Assembly (NCBI GenBank): GCA_009859145.1
Contig: VRVR01000028.1
Location: 222,438-286,437, forward strand
Reading direction: 5' to 3'
Length of the DNA stretch: 64,000 bases
Source of the DNA: Andalucia godoyi
Taxonomy: Eukaryota; Discoba; Jakobea; Jakobida; Andaluciidae
Below, in pieces: positions 29,736 through 38,467 of the stretch. Numbering within the stretch: position 1 is the stretch's first letter; every line of letters begins with the position of its first letter. A program made the position numbers and the translations under genes. The notes beneath the pieces are model-generated. The model was not told where the DNA came from. It saw only the letters and a list, made by a program, of their open reading frames with translations, and did no database searches.

Positions 29736-30195
29736 GAATAATAACACGTCATTGTCATGCATGCGGATGGAAGTATACATAAGCAGACATGGTCGACACT
29801 GGCCGACGCTAGCACGTTTGTTTCACACGAATTCGTGCTTACGCACGCTCGGCCAAAATTCAGCCGGTGACACAGGCTCCGCATTTTCGACGCTCTTTAA
29901 CGCAGCATCCGTAGCCATCTATCATTCTATCATTCGTTGGTCCGGTTTTTTGGTTTCACTTTTTGCAGCGTTTGTTCCATAAGGCGACCGAGTATCGCGA
30001 GCGGCGCAAGCAAAGTATTTGCACGTCCCGCGTATAGCTCACAGATTGATCGAGATTGGGAACGGAGCGCGGAACATCTATCTGAAGAACGCAGAGAGGT
30101 GTGTTGGGGGGCCTATCCCCTTCCCGGCAGCGGGATGCAAGATTGAATATGCATGTCTCTTCGTAGTTATGCATACTCAGTGTATAATGTAGGCG
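29736..30195 (+). repeat. Dispersed modular repeat, copy 2
   Basis: About 460 bp with the same ends as copy 1. It has the left module with a perfect 12-bp palindrome (CACGAATTCGTG, near 29828), middle module B, and right module D. Module C is replaced by about 100 unrelated bases (near 29945-30045). In module D the two hairpins are degraded: the ATCCC/GGGAT stem keeps five pairs, and the TTCG-loop stem has two mismatches. The right end is 30 bases from the NAD synthetase stop codon. The first bases before the shared end (CCGCTG) also match copy 1, so the true left boundary may be six or so bases further left. Confidence 0.85.
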
Positions 30196-30224
30196 AGCAT
30201 GTGGTTTTATGATTATGATTATTT

Positions 30225-32366
30225 TTACGCCTGCTTGGAAGCAGCACCACCACGTTCTAGGTCAATTTCCTTTGCAAGCTGGTCGATTTTGTTGAACTGC
30301 CATGGCCAGCGCACATTGTAGAGGAACTGCCTAAGATCAAAGCGGTTGTCCTCAGGCGAATAGTTCTCTGCGTGGTAAGACGGAGTGAGGGTCGTCATCT
30401 TGTGGCGATTGATCGAGTAAAACTTGAAAAAGTGCTTGACCTTTTCCGCGACAGCCGTTGCAGGCAGTGAATTCCACTTGTATGCCAATGTCTTGAACAT
30501 GGATACCGGTCCCTGACGCCCGATCTTCCTGAGCCGTCCATAGATAGAGAGCTCTTCGTACGACATTCCCATGTCTTCCTCGTCCGTCTGGACATACGAG
30601 TCGGTGATCGGCCGAAGCTCTGCTGTGGGCGGCGCAGTTTCGACATCAAGCAGAGAAGGATATCCGAGATTGGCTCCCGCCCAGCGCAAGAAGCGCTTGA
30701 TGTCGACCTTGGAAATAGATCCAATGGGGTTCACATCTGCAGAGGAGCAATCGTACTTTGTCATGTATCCTCTAAGCCCCTCGTCGACGTTCGCAGATCC
30801 CAAGACCAGCAACGCACCCTGTCCTCCACGCACCCAAGGGATGAGCTGGGCGAAAAAGTACGACATGACCATTCGGATGCGGGCTTGAATATTCTGAAGA
30901 GCCAAATCCTCCGCGGCCGACCCTCCATGAACTGCAAACTTCGGCACTCGGCCCGTTGCAGCAGTAAAGAATGCAAGAATGGCGGATATGATCACGTCAA
31001 TCGAGGTGCTCATGTGATATGCTCCAATTTCCTCGCTGAGCTTCTTGGCTCGGTCGCGCGTTTCTTTAGATGAATTCTCCGTTCCCCAATACACAGTGCA
31101 AAAGATGCGGTTCGCCACATCCTTCGGATCGCTCGGGATATACTCTGGACCCTGTTTCGTGATGCGCTGGATGTCCCCAAGCACAGTCTGTGTCCCGGCC
31201 TGGCATTCCTTGACGATCAACTGGCACATGCATCCGATGATCGCGGCGGTGGACGACGAGTCGGCACCACCCGATAGGGGCAGGAAGAAACCGGCGACAC
31301 CGCAGCGACGCAAGTAGTCCCACAACCAGCACGCTGGACCATACGCAATCTCTTCTTCTGGAAGCAAGTACTTCACGGGCACCGCGTCGGAAAAGAACGC
31401 ACCAGTTGCTGCATTCCACGAGGGTCGTGAAGTTGTCAGCGCGGCGTTCACGTGGATGCGCAAAAGAGGCGATGGCGCAGCTGCTGCCTGGAAACCACGG
31501 GAAGCAGATCCGTTGCGATATTCGATGATGCTATCGAGATCCACGGTTGCTGTGATAATTTCCGAGTCCTTGAGCGAAAACTGCGATCCTTGGGCCAGCA
31601 GTTGTCCGTTCAAAAACACCATGGAGGAGCCATCATAGTACAACCGTCCTCCGTCACAGCCCTTTTGGTTCGCATAGAGGTACAGTCCACCTGCCTTTGC
31701 CGTAGCAGAACGTAGTAACTCCACACGAGTGTCCAGCTTCCGCAACTGGTGATGCGATCCTGAGCCATTTCCAATGATTTCCGCTCCGTCCAAGAACAAC
31801 TGGATGTGTGGAGCATCCGGAGTAAACAGCTCCTCACAAGTTTCTGTCCCAAAGGACGTATCCGTGAATTGCAGCACAGCGCAACCAAAGGGAACGCTGG
31901 AAGGATGGTCTGCAGGGCATGCACTGCGAACCACAGAAGGCAATGCGATCGGCTCCGTGGTGTATCCACCTTGCCAGGCTACAAAGTACCGCATCTCACG
32001 GTAATTTCCGTCCTGCGCCAGGAACAACTTTGGGCGAATGAGCAAAATACGGCGATTATAGACGTACACGCGGCAATTGTAGCGAACCGAACGATGGATT
32101 ACACACATTCCGATGTCGCAAAGGATGCCGTCGGTTGCATCCGTTGCCATGATAGCCGCAAGGCTTTCCCAGGAATGTTCATACGTATCCGGCTCAAGAA
32201 AATGGTCTTCACAGCCATATCCGGAAAGCTCAAGCTCAGGGCCAATTCGATACGACGCCCCACGACGCTTGGCTTCTCGAATTGAATCCAGCGTTCGCGT
32301 CAAGTTGCCTTCAAAATCCAGGGCCCATTGGTTGAGATTGCATGTTGCAACGGTGATCACTCGCAT
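30225..32366 (-). CDS. QNS1: Glutamine-dependent NAD+ synthetase
   Basis: Last step of NAD biosynthesis: amidates nicotinic acid adenine dinucleotide using glutamine nitrogen and ATP. 713 residues, full family length. The N-terminal nitrilase-type glutaminase domain shows the triad: Glu44 in IGPELELSGYG, Lys near 113 in IRPKLFLAQDGNYRE, and Cys near 175 in GTETCEELFTPDAP. The C-terminal synthetase domain has the ATP pyrophosphatase loop LPLSGGADSSSTAA near 363 and the eukaryotic block ADVNPIGSISKVDIKRFLRW. The start matches the family (MRVITVATCNLNQWALDFEG). The gene consumes glutamine and lies next to glutamine synthetase, both on the minus strand. Confidence 0.97.
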   Translation of the reverse strand: MRVITVATCNLNQWALDFEGNLTRTLDSIREAKRRGASYRIGPELELSGYGCEDHFLEPDTYEHSWESLAAIMATDATDGILCDIGMCVIHRSVRYNCRVYVYNRRILLIRPKLFLAQDGNYREMRYFVAWQGGYTTEPIALPSVVRSACPADHPSSVPFGCAVLQFTDTSFGTETCEELFTPDAPHIQLFLDGAEIIGNGSGSHHQLRKLDTRVELLRSATAKAGGLYLYANQKGCDGGRLYYDGSSMVFLNGQLLAQGSQFSLKDSEIITATVDLDSIIEYRNGSASRGFQAAAAPSPLLRIHVNAALTTSRPSWNAATGAFFSDAVPVKYLLPEEEIAYGPACWLWDYLRRCGVAGFFLPLSGGADSSSTAAIIGCMCQLIVKECQAGTQTVLGDIQRITKQGPEYIPSDPKDVANRIFCTVYWGTENSSKETRDRAKKLSEEIGAYHMSTSIDVIISAILAFFTAATGRVPKFAVHGGSAAEDLALQNIQARIRMVMSYFFAQLIPWVRGGQGALLVLGSANVDEGLRGYMTKYDCSSADVNPIGSISKVDIKRFLRWAGANLGYPSLLDVETAPPTAELRPITDSYVQTDEEDMGMSYEELSIYGRLRKIGRQGPVSMFKTLAYKWNSLPATAVAEKVKHFFKFYSINRHKMTTLTPSYHAENYSPEDNRFDLRQFLYNVRWPWQFNKIDQLAKEIDLERGGAASKQA

Positions 32367-32935
32367 CTTTTGCCCTTTCCTTGGTGGATGAAGCAGAATG
32401 AGAGACAGAGAGACAGTGAGACAGTGAGAGACAGAGAGAGACAGTAAGAGACAGTGAGAGAGAGAAACAGAGAAACAAAGAGAGAAACAGAGAGAAAGAG
32501 AAAGAGAAAATAAATAAATAAATAATACAGAAGAAGGAAAATTACTGTCTTTTCTTCAAATAATTATTTGAAAATGCTTTGCTTGCCAAAGCGAAACGAT
32601 ACACAAGATAATGAGCAACACAGACCAGATTCCACAGCGACAGGTGTTGCCGGATAATGCGCAAAAAAGTGACAGCAGTCTGGAAAGGGTGACAGACACT
32701 CGCTTCTGTGGTGACCGATACAGTACATTATTTCGTCAAGTCAAGCGATGCATTTTAATGCAAGAGTTAAAATTTAAAAAAGAATCACCACACAAGACGA
32801 ACGGACCGTTTAAAAAACGTTCAACAATTTAAGAAAACCACCCCTGTTTTTTTTTGTTTTGGAAAGAACAGTCGTTTCATGAGCGAGCCGCCGACGAAAA
32901 GCCAGACCATCAATTCGTAATTGACAGAAATTTCT
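32367..32935. other. Spacer with purine minisatellite
   Basis: A GAGACA/GAGAGACAG-type purine array covers about 32399-32510, then (AAAT)n. Perfect 16-bp palindrome TCAAATAATTATTTGA near 32557. The remainder is non-coding and A/T-rich toward the glutamine synthetase stop. Confidence 0.5.
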
Positions 32936-34009
32936 TTACAAAAGACACGTGGTTTCGAAAACCATTGCAGGAATCAGGTACGGGTCACAGTTGGAGGCCG
33001 GGCGTCTGTCCTCGAGGTATCCCTTTTGGAGGCGCTCGGAGTCACGGGGAACACGGATTGACGCACCGCGGTTGGCAACACCCCAGGAGAATCTGTCCAT
33101 GGGCGCGGTTTCGTGGCGTCCGGTCAAGCGACGCTCGTTTCCTTCACCATATGCAGTGATGTGCTGTGCATGGCGCTGTCCGAGCTTTTCGCAAGCCTCG
33201 ACAATGTACTTCCAGCCACCGTCCTCACGCATGGGCTTGGTGGAAAAGTTCGTGTGGCAGCCGGAGCCGTTCCAGTCACCAGGAATGGGCTTGGGGTCCA
33301 GCGAAACACGGACACCAAAGTCCTCGGCAACACGGTTCAGCAAGTAACGGGCACACAAGAGCTGGTCACCCATGTCAAGTCCCAGCACTGGTCCGACCTG
33401 GAACTCCCACTGGCCAGGCATAACCTCTCCGTTGATTCCGGAGATCTGGATGCCCGCATTCAAGCAGCAGCGATAGTGCGCCTCGACGATTTCACGGCCA
33501 AATGCATTCTCTGCACCGACCGAGCAGTAGTAGGGACCCTGTTCACCGGGGTATCCGCCTTTGGGCCATCCCAGAGGCCAGTTGTCGGCCGAGAAGAGGG
33601 CGAACTCCTGCTCCATTCCAAACCAAGGCTCGAGCTCCTTCTTCTGTGCAAACACGCGCTCCGCAAAGACGCGGGTGTTTCCAGGCAGCGGAGTCATGTC
33701 TGGCTTGTAGCAATCGCAGATGACAATCACATTGTCACCACCGCGGAACGGGTCCTTGAAAATGCGCTGGGGCTTCAGAAGAACCTCGGAGTCATTTCCG
33801 GGGGCCTGACCAGTCGACGAGCCATCGAAGTTCCAGATGGGAAGCGCCTCGGGAGTGGCGGGCACAGACTTGGGAACAGTCTTGCACTTGGATCGGATAT
33901 CACGACCAGATCCGCCAACCCACACATACTCCGCCTGGTAAACATCCAGGTTGATCGAGAGCTGCATGTAGCGGTCACGGAGGGCCTTGTCCAAAACGAC
34001 GGTCGACAT
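32936..34009 (-). CDS. GLN1: Glutamine synthetase, type II (GSII)
   Basis: Fixes ammonium onto glutamate using ATP, the entry step of nitrogen assimilation. 357 residues, the standard eukaryotic cytosolic length. Signatures: [14 protein letters not shown] at the N-terminus, GMEQEFALF (metal-binding Glu), [15 protein letters not shown], the ATP-site block [18 protein letters not shown], and [10 protein letters not shown] near the end. No plastid or mitochondrial presequence is evident, so probably cytosolic. The leader on the transcribed strand is a long (CT)n tract. It is divergently transcribed from the glutaminase gene across about 690 bases. Confidence 0.98.
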   Translation of the reverse strand: MSTVVLDKALRDRYMQLSINLDVYQAEYVWVGGSGRDIRSKCKTVPKSVPATPEALPIWNFDGSSTGQAPGNDSEVLLKPQRIFKDPFRGGDNVIVICDCYKPDMTPLPGNTRVFAERVFAQKKELEPWFGMEQEFALFSADNWPLGWPKGGYPGEQGPYYCSVGAENAFGREIVEAHYRCCLNAGIQISGINGEVMPGQWEFQVGPVLGLDMGDQLLCARYLLNRVAEDFGVRVSLDPKPIPGDWNGSGCHTNFSTKPMREDGGWKYIVEACEKLGQRHAQHITAYGEGNERRLTGRHETAPMDRFSWGVANRGASIRVPRDSERLQKGYLEDRRPASNCDPYLIPAMVFETTCLL

Positions 34010-34075
34010 TTGCTGAGATATTTTTTTTCCTCCTATGTTCTTTCGGATTGAAAAGATATAAAAATCCCACGATTG

Positions 34076-34154
<79 letters not shown>

Positions 34155-34700
34155 ACAAAGGAAGAAAAGGAAGGGGAAAAGTTGGAGCGAAGACGTCAGA
34201 GGCTTTGAGGATTTTGAAATTGATTTTGGTGCGAAACTCGGGGAAAAGAGGGTTCATCGTGCGGAAATGGGGCCCGGCATCTGGTGCGTACACGCTGCAA
34301 ACGGGTAAGGCTTATGTGAAGGGCAGGTCTCTGGGGTTCTTCGGAATCCAGAGATTCTGCATGCAGCAGCAAGATTGGTGTTGATGCTCCTGCGGATGGA
34401 AAGCTCAGCTCCACCAGGAATACCAAATTAGGCAATTGCTCGCATCTCTGCGAGTGCCAACGGAATCTCCGACATCCCAAAAATATATAAAGAAATCCCC
34501 CCCCTCGGCTGACTGCTCTGGCTCGTGTCGCCCTTTCCCACACAAATACAATCCGCCCAGCCGTCACGGGCGAATGGGGTCAGCCGCAGAATTTTAGTTT
34601 CTTAATTTTCTTTATCATTAAACATAAAATAATTATCATTATAAAACTCTTTTTCTCTTTTCTTTTCATTTTCTTTCCTCCTCCTCCAGTCCTTCGCTGG
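34010..34700. promoter_or_regulatory. Shared divergent region between glutamine synthetase and glutaminase
   Basis: About 690 bp between two genes with opposing reactions. Next to the GS start is a (GA)n tract of some 65 bases (34090-34150). A TATA-like TATATAA sits at 34484-34490, about 210 bases before the glutaminase ATG. Between them are two inverted repeats: an imperfect one at about 34329-34353 (CTCTGG/CCAGAG) and a perfect CTCGCA/TGCGAG at about 34439-34454. These could be DNA sites or RNA hairpins; no known factor site is claimed. Confidence 0.5.
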
Positions 34701-37700
34701 ATGTTCCGTACTGCTTCTGCTTTTTTCCTCTCGTCTTCCTCCGTTTGCACCCGGTTTGCTTCATCCGCGAAACCAGTTTCCTCGTATCTTCTGAAACTAC
34801 AAGGCTGCACGCTCGCTCCCGTAACCCACCCTGCGTCGCTATCGCCTTTACCGACCTCGAACTTCTTCCCAACGACTATGGTGAAGCACTCTTCTTCGCA
34901 AGCTGCGCTGGATGCACTCCGCCAGACCCGTCGGGCAACGGCACCAGTCACCTCAGCCGACGAAGCGCTGTACAACAGGATTTCTGCTGTGTCACCGAAC
35001 GGCAAAGTCACCGTTCGCTCTGTGATCCAAGTGCTCGAGAAGCTAGGAATCCGCGTGCTCTCCGACGAGCGGCTGGCACCTATTTTTGCACCGCTGCTCA
35101 CATCCGACGACCCCGTGCTGGAACTTGCGGACCTGGTTTCGTTGGAGCGAAAATCCCTGTTGGTGGAGCGTGCATTGCACGGACTGTTGGTGATTCCGGA
35201 TTGGTCGGCATTTACTGCGGACATTGCGGACATTGCAAACAGGGTTGCCGGAAACAAGAGTGGTGACGTGGCACGGTACATTCCGCAGCTGGCTCGAGTG
35301 AATCCAGAGCAGTTTGGAGTTTCCGTGTGTTCCGTAGACGGGCAGCGATTTTCAGTGGGTCAGTCGAACGTGCCTTTTTGCGTGCAGTCGTGCTCCAAGG
35401 TTATCACCTATTGCATGGCCCTCGAGGAGCACGGAGAAGAAACAGTGCACAAGCACATTGGACGTGAGCCTTCGGGCAGAAACTTCAACGAGCTTGTACT
35501 GAACAAAGACAAGCTGCCACACAACCCGTATATCAATTCAGGTGCCATCATGGCAGTCTCGCTAATCCATCCTTCGCTCCCCTGGCATGAACGGATCGAC
35601 CGAACATTCAAGACTTGGTCCGATCTCGCAGGACATACGCCAATCTCGTTTGATAATGCAACCTACCTCTCCGAGTCGTCGACTGCGGATCGCAACTTCA
35701 CGCTTGGCTACATGATGAAGGAAGCTGGTAAGTTCCCAGAAGGGTCCGTTCTCGAGGAAGTGCTGAACTTTTATTTCATGATGTGCTCCATCGAAAACAC
35801 TGGAGAGCAGATGGCCACGATCGCGGCGACGCTTGCCAACGGTGGTGTTTGCCCGATCACGGGACAGCGCGTGTTCCAAGAGACCACTGTCCGTAACGCG
35901 CTGTCTCTGATGAGCTCGTGCGGGATGTATGATTACTCGGGGGAGTTTGCATTCTCCGTTGGATTTCCTTCCAAGTCCGGAGTGGCAGGATCTTTGATGG
36001 TATGCATCCCGGGAGTCGGTGGATTTTGCACGTGGTCCCCGCGGCTGGACAAGCTGGGGAACTCTGTGCGCGGAATTGACTTTTGCCGCGAACTGTCCGC
36101 ACGCTACAACTTTCATACGTTCGATTCGATTGACGACGGATCGAACGGAGCCACCAGCAAGAACAAACAGCTGACTTCCGTGGGCGGAAAGAGTATCAAG
36201 AAGGACCCTCGACACAAGTCCCAGAAGGATTCCCGCGTCGACGAGGTTTCGCAAATGCTGTATGCTGCGTCCGTTGGCGATACAATGCGCCTGCTGCAGC
36301 TGTTTGCTCGAGGAGCAAGCTTGGAGTCCGCGGACTATGACGGCCGAACTGCCCTGCATTTGGCTGCCTCGGAGGGACACATCGAAGCCGTTCAGTATGT
36401 TCTTACCAAGGTGTCCAACATCAGCCCCCTGGATCGGTTCGGAAACACTCCTCTGGACGATGCTCACCGCCACGGCCATCTCGAGGTTGCGGCTCTTATT
36501 CAAGAGTCTGTCAAGGATGGCGCACGGCAGATCCCGAAATTCAAGGCTGAAGAGGAACGATTCTTGTTTGCAATCGATTTGGGTGGCAACGGAACAGTTT
36601 CCCGAAGAGAGTTTAGGCATGTCTTCGAGGTTTGCGGCCTGGCACTCGCGAACCATCCGCAGATTGCAGCATGTTTCAACAAAACTTTTGGAGACTCGGC
36701 TATGAATGGATCCATTCTGGACGACAGTCATCTGGACCTTCCGGTGACCGAACAGGACTTCAGAAAGTTGCTGTCGCCATCAAACGGGAACGCAGCTGCC
36801 GTCATTCACAAGGTGCTAACGGGCACCCTGGTCGTTCCGGATTTTGCTTCTTTGGAAAAGGACCTCAGGCGCATCTATGGTCGCGTTCAATCTGTGAATC
36901 ATGCTGCAGAGAACGCAAAGAATGCTGCGTACATTCCCCAGTTGGCATCGGTGGATCCGGATGTGTTCGGAGCTGCAGTGTGCACTGTGGATGGCCAGAG
37001 ATGCTTCATGGGAGACGCGCACGTACCATTCACAATGCAGCATTGCGCAAACGTTCTTACGTACTGTGCTGCGTTGGAGTCCAAAGGAGAAGATGTTGTG
37101 CACGAGAAAGTTGGTCGGGAGCCGTCTGGTCTCGTCGGAGATCATCTGACGCTGAACCACAAGAACCGTCCTCACAACCCATTCACCAATGCGGGGGCTC
37201 TTGCCTGCGGCTCTTTCTTGTATGAAAAGGAGCCCCTTGCGGACCGCTACGATCATATGATGCAGTTGGCGCGCCAGAGCACCGGTTTCCGAGACGAGAA
37301 CAAGAGCACCTCTGGCCACATTGGGTTTTCTCTGTCGGTCTTTGTTGCCGAGTACAACCATTCTGACCGCAACAAGTGCCTTCTTTACCACATGCGCGAA
37401 AAGGGCGTTTTCGAGGGAACTGCCAATCTGGACGAGTTTCTTCAGCTATACTTGATGATGTGCTCCCTCGAGATGGACTGCGCCTCCATGTCTGTTTTTG
37501 CGGCCACGTTGGCCTCCGGAGGAATTTGTCCGATTACTGGCGAGCGTGTGTTCCAAAACTCAACGGTTCGTGCTGCCTTGTCACTCATGGCCTCGTGCGG
37601 CATGTATGATTTCTCTGGAGAATGGGCGTTTGCCATTGGTGTTCCTGCCGTCGCAGGAGCCTCGGGTGCCCTCATGTTGGTCATCCCGGGAGTCATGGGC

Positions 37701-38186
37701 ATTGCGCTGCTCTCGCCTCCCCTGAACAGCTCCAAGATATCTGCGCGCGGTGTTGCATTCTCCCGTATGCTTACTGACTCGTATGCGTTCCATGCATTTG
37801 ATGCTGCCGCCGCAACTGCATCCGGAACATCGGTCAAGAAGGACCCGCGCATCTGGAGACTGGTTCCTTCTCTTGCGGACGTGTCGCTGCTTTGCGCTGC
37901 GGCTGCTCAAGACGATGTCCCGGAGGTTCGCAGACTGCTTGCTCGCAGAATTAATGTCAATGCAGGTGACTATGATGGTCGTACGGCTCTTCATGTTGCC
38001 GCCTCCGCTGGCCATGAGGCGACTGTCCTGGTGCTTCTCAACTACGGCGCCGACCCGCTTGTTCGTGATCGCTGGGGAGCAACGCCACTGGATGATTCTC
38101 GAAACAACGGGTTCGAGGTTTGTGTCGCAGCCATGGAGAGCTCGCTGGTGCACTCTTCCGATGCCAAGAAGCGAATCGGTGTGTAG
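34701..38186 (+). CDS. Tandem double glutaminase with ankyrin repeats; second unit lacks the catalytic Ser-Lys
   Basis: Phosphate-activated-type glutaminase (serine-dependent, KGA family) duplicated head to tail in one 1161-residue chain. The N-terminus (MFRTASAFFLSSSSVCTRFA) is Arg/Ser-rich without acids, like a mitochondrial presequence. Unit 1: helical EF-hand-like region, glutaminase domain about 194-474, ankyrin repeats about 514-602. Unit 2: EF-hand-like region from 614, glutaminase domain about 745-1034, ankyrin repeats about 1057-1147. Unit 1 keeps the S-x-x-K pair (Ser230, Lys233 in QSCSK), the Asn of HNPYINSGA, Glu and Asn of ESSTADRN, and Tyr of CGMYDYSG. Unit 2 keeps the Asn, Glu and Tyr sites but has His781 and Asn784 (QHCAN) in place of Ser and Lys, so it should not hydrolyse glutamine. 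A fused, partly regulatory dimer is my inference. Confidence 0.93.
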   Translation: MFRTASAFFLSSSSVCTRFASSAKPVSSYLLKLQGCTLAPVTHPASLSPLPTSNFFPTTMVKHSSSQAALDALRQTRRATAPVTSADEALYNRISAVSPNGKVTVRSVIQVLEKLGIRVLSDERLAPIFAPLLTSDDPVLELADLVSLERKSLLVERALHGLLVIPDWSAFTADIADIANRVAGNKSGDVARYIPQLARVNPEQFGVSVCSVDGQRFSVGQSNVPFCVQSCSKVITYCMALEEHGEETVHKHIGREPSGRNFNELVLNKDKLPHNPYINSGAIMAVSLIHPSLPWHERIDRTFKTWSDLAGHTPISFDNATYLSESSTADRNFTLGYMMKEAGKFPEGSVLEEVLNFYFMMCSIENTGEQMATIAATLANGGVCPITGQRVFQETTVRNALSLMSSCGMYDYSGEFAFSVGFPSKSGVAGSLMVCIPGVGGFCTWSPRLDKLGNSVRGIDFCRELSARYNFHTFDSIDDGSNGATSKNKQLTSVGGKSIKKDPRHKSQKDSRVDEVSQMLYAASVGDTMRLLQLFARGASLESADYDGRTALHLAASEGHIEAVQYVLTKVSNISPLDRFGNTPLDDAHRHGHLEVAALIQESVKDGARQIPKFKAEEERFLFAIDLGGNGTVSRREFRHVFEVCGLALANHPQIAACFNKTFGDSAMNGSILDDSHLDLPVTEQDFRKLLSPSNGNAAAVIHKVLTGTLVVPDFASLEKDLRRIYGRVQSVNHAAENAKNAAYIPQLASVDPDVFGAAVCTVDGQRCFMGDAHVPFTMQHCANVLTYCAALESKGEDVVHEKVGREPSGLVGDHLTLNHKNRPHNPFTNAGALACGSFLYEKEPLADRYDHMMQLARQSTGFRDENKSTSGHIGFSLSVFVAEYNHSDRNKCLLYHMREKGVFEGTANLDEFLQLYLMMCSLEMDCASMSVFAATLASGGICPITGERVFQNSTVRAALSLMASCGMYDFSGEWAFAIGVPAVAGASGALMLVIPGVMGIALLSPPLNSSKISARGVAFSRMLTDSYAFHAFDAAAATASGTSVKKDPRIWRLVPSLADVSLLCAAAAQDDVPEVRRLLARRINVNAGDYDGRTALHVAASAGHEATVLVLLNYGADPLVRDRWGATPLDDSRNNGFEVCVAAMESSLVHSSDAKKRIGV

Positions 38187-38467
38187 CGCCGCTTCCATAA
38201 AATTGAATTCCGAGATTCCGAGATTTCTTCCCACTCATCCGTTTTCTGCTTTTTTTCTTTTCTTCTTTTCCCTTTGTGGCTAGTGCTGCTTTCTCTCTTG
38301 GGCGGGGGGTGAGCCACTGCATGTTTTGTTGCGCGCGTCCATAGCGGATGTGCTTGGAAAAACGAATAAACCGGTGAATGAAAGTCTCGCAGTGATGATT
38401 TGGTACAATCGATGTCAGATACAAATGGTACATTATTTACAGGATTCATAAAAAGAGAAGGACAAGA

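Noticed and set aside
34329-34454. Structured RNA or riboswitch between glutamine synthetase and glutaminase
   Set aside because: Two hairpins can be drawn, but no known motif matches. Such stems occur by chance in 700 bases, so they are only noted in the spacer entry.
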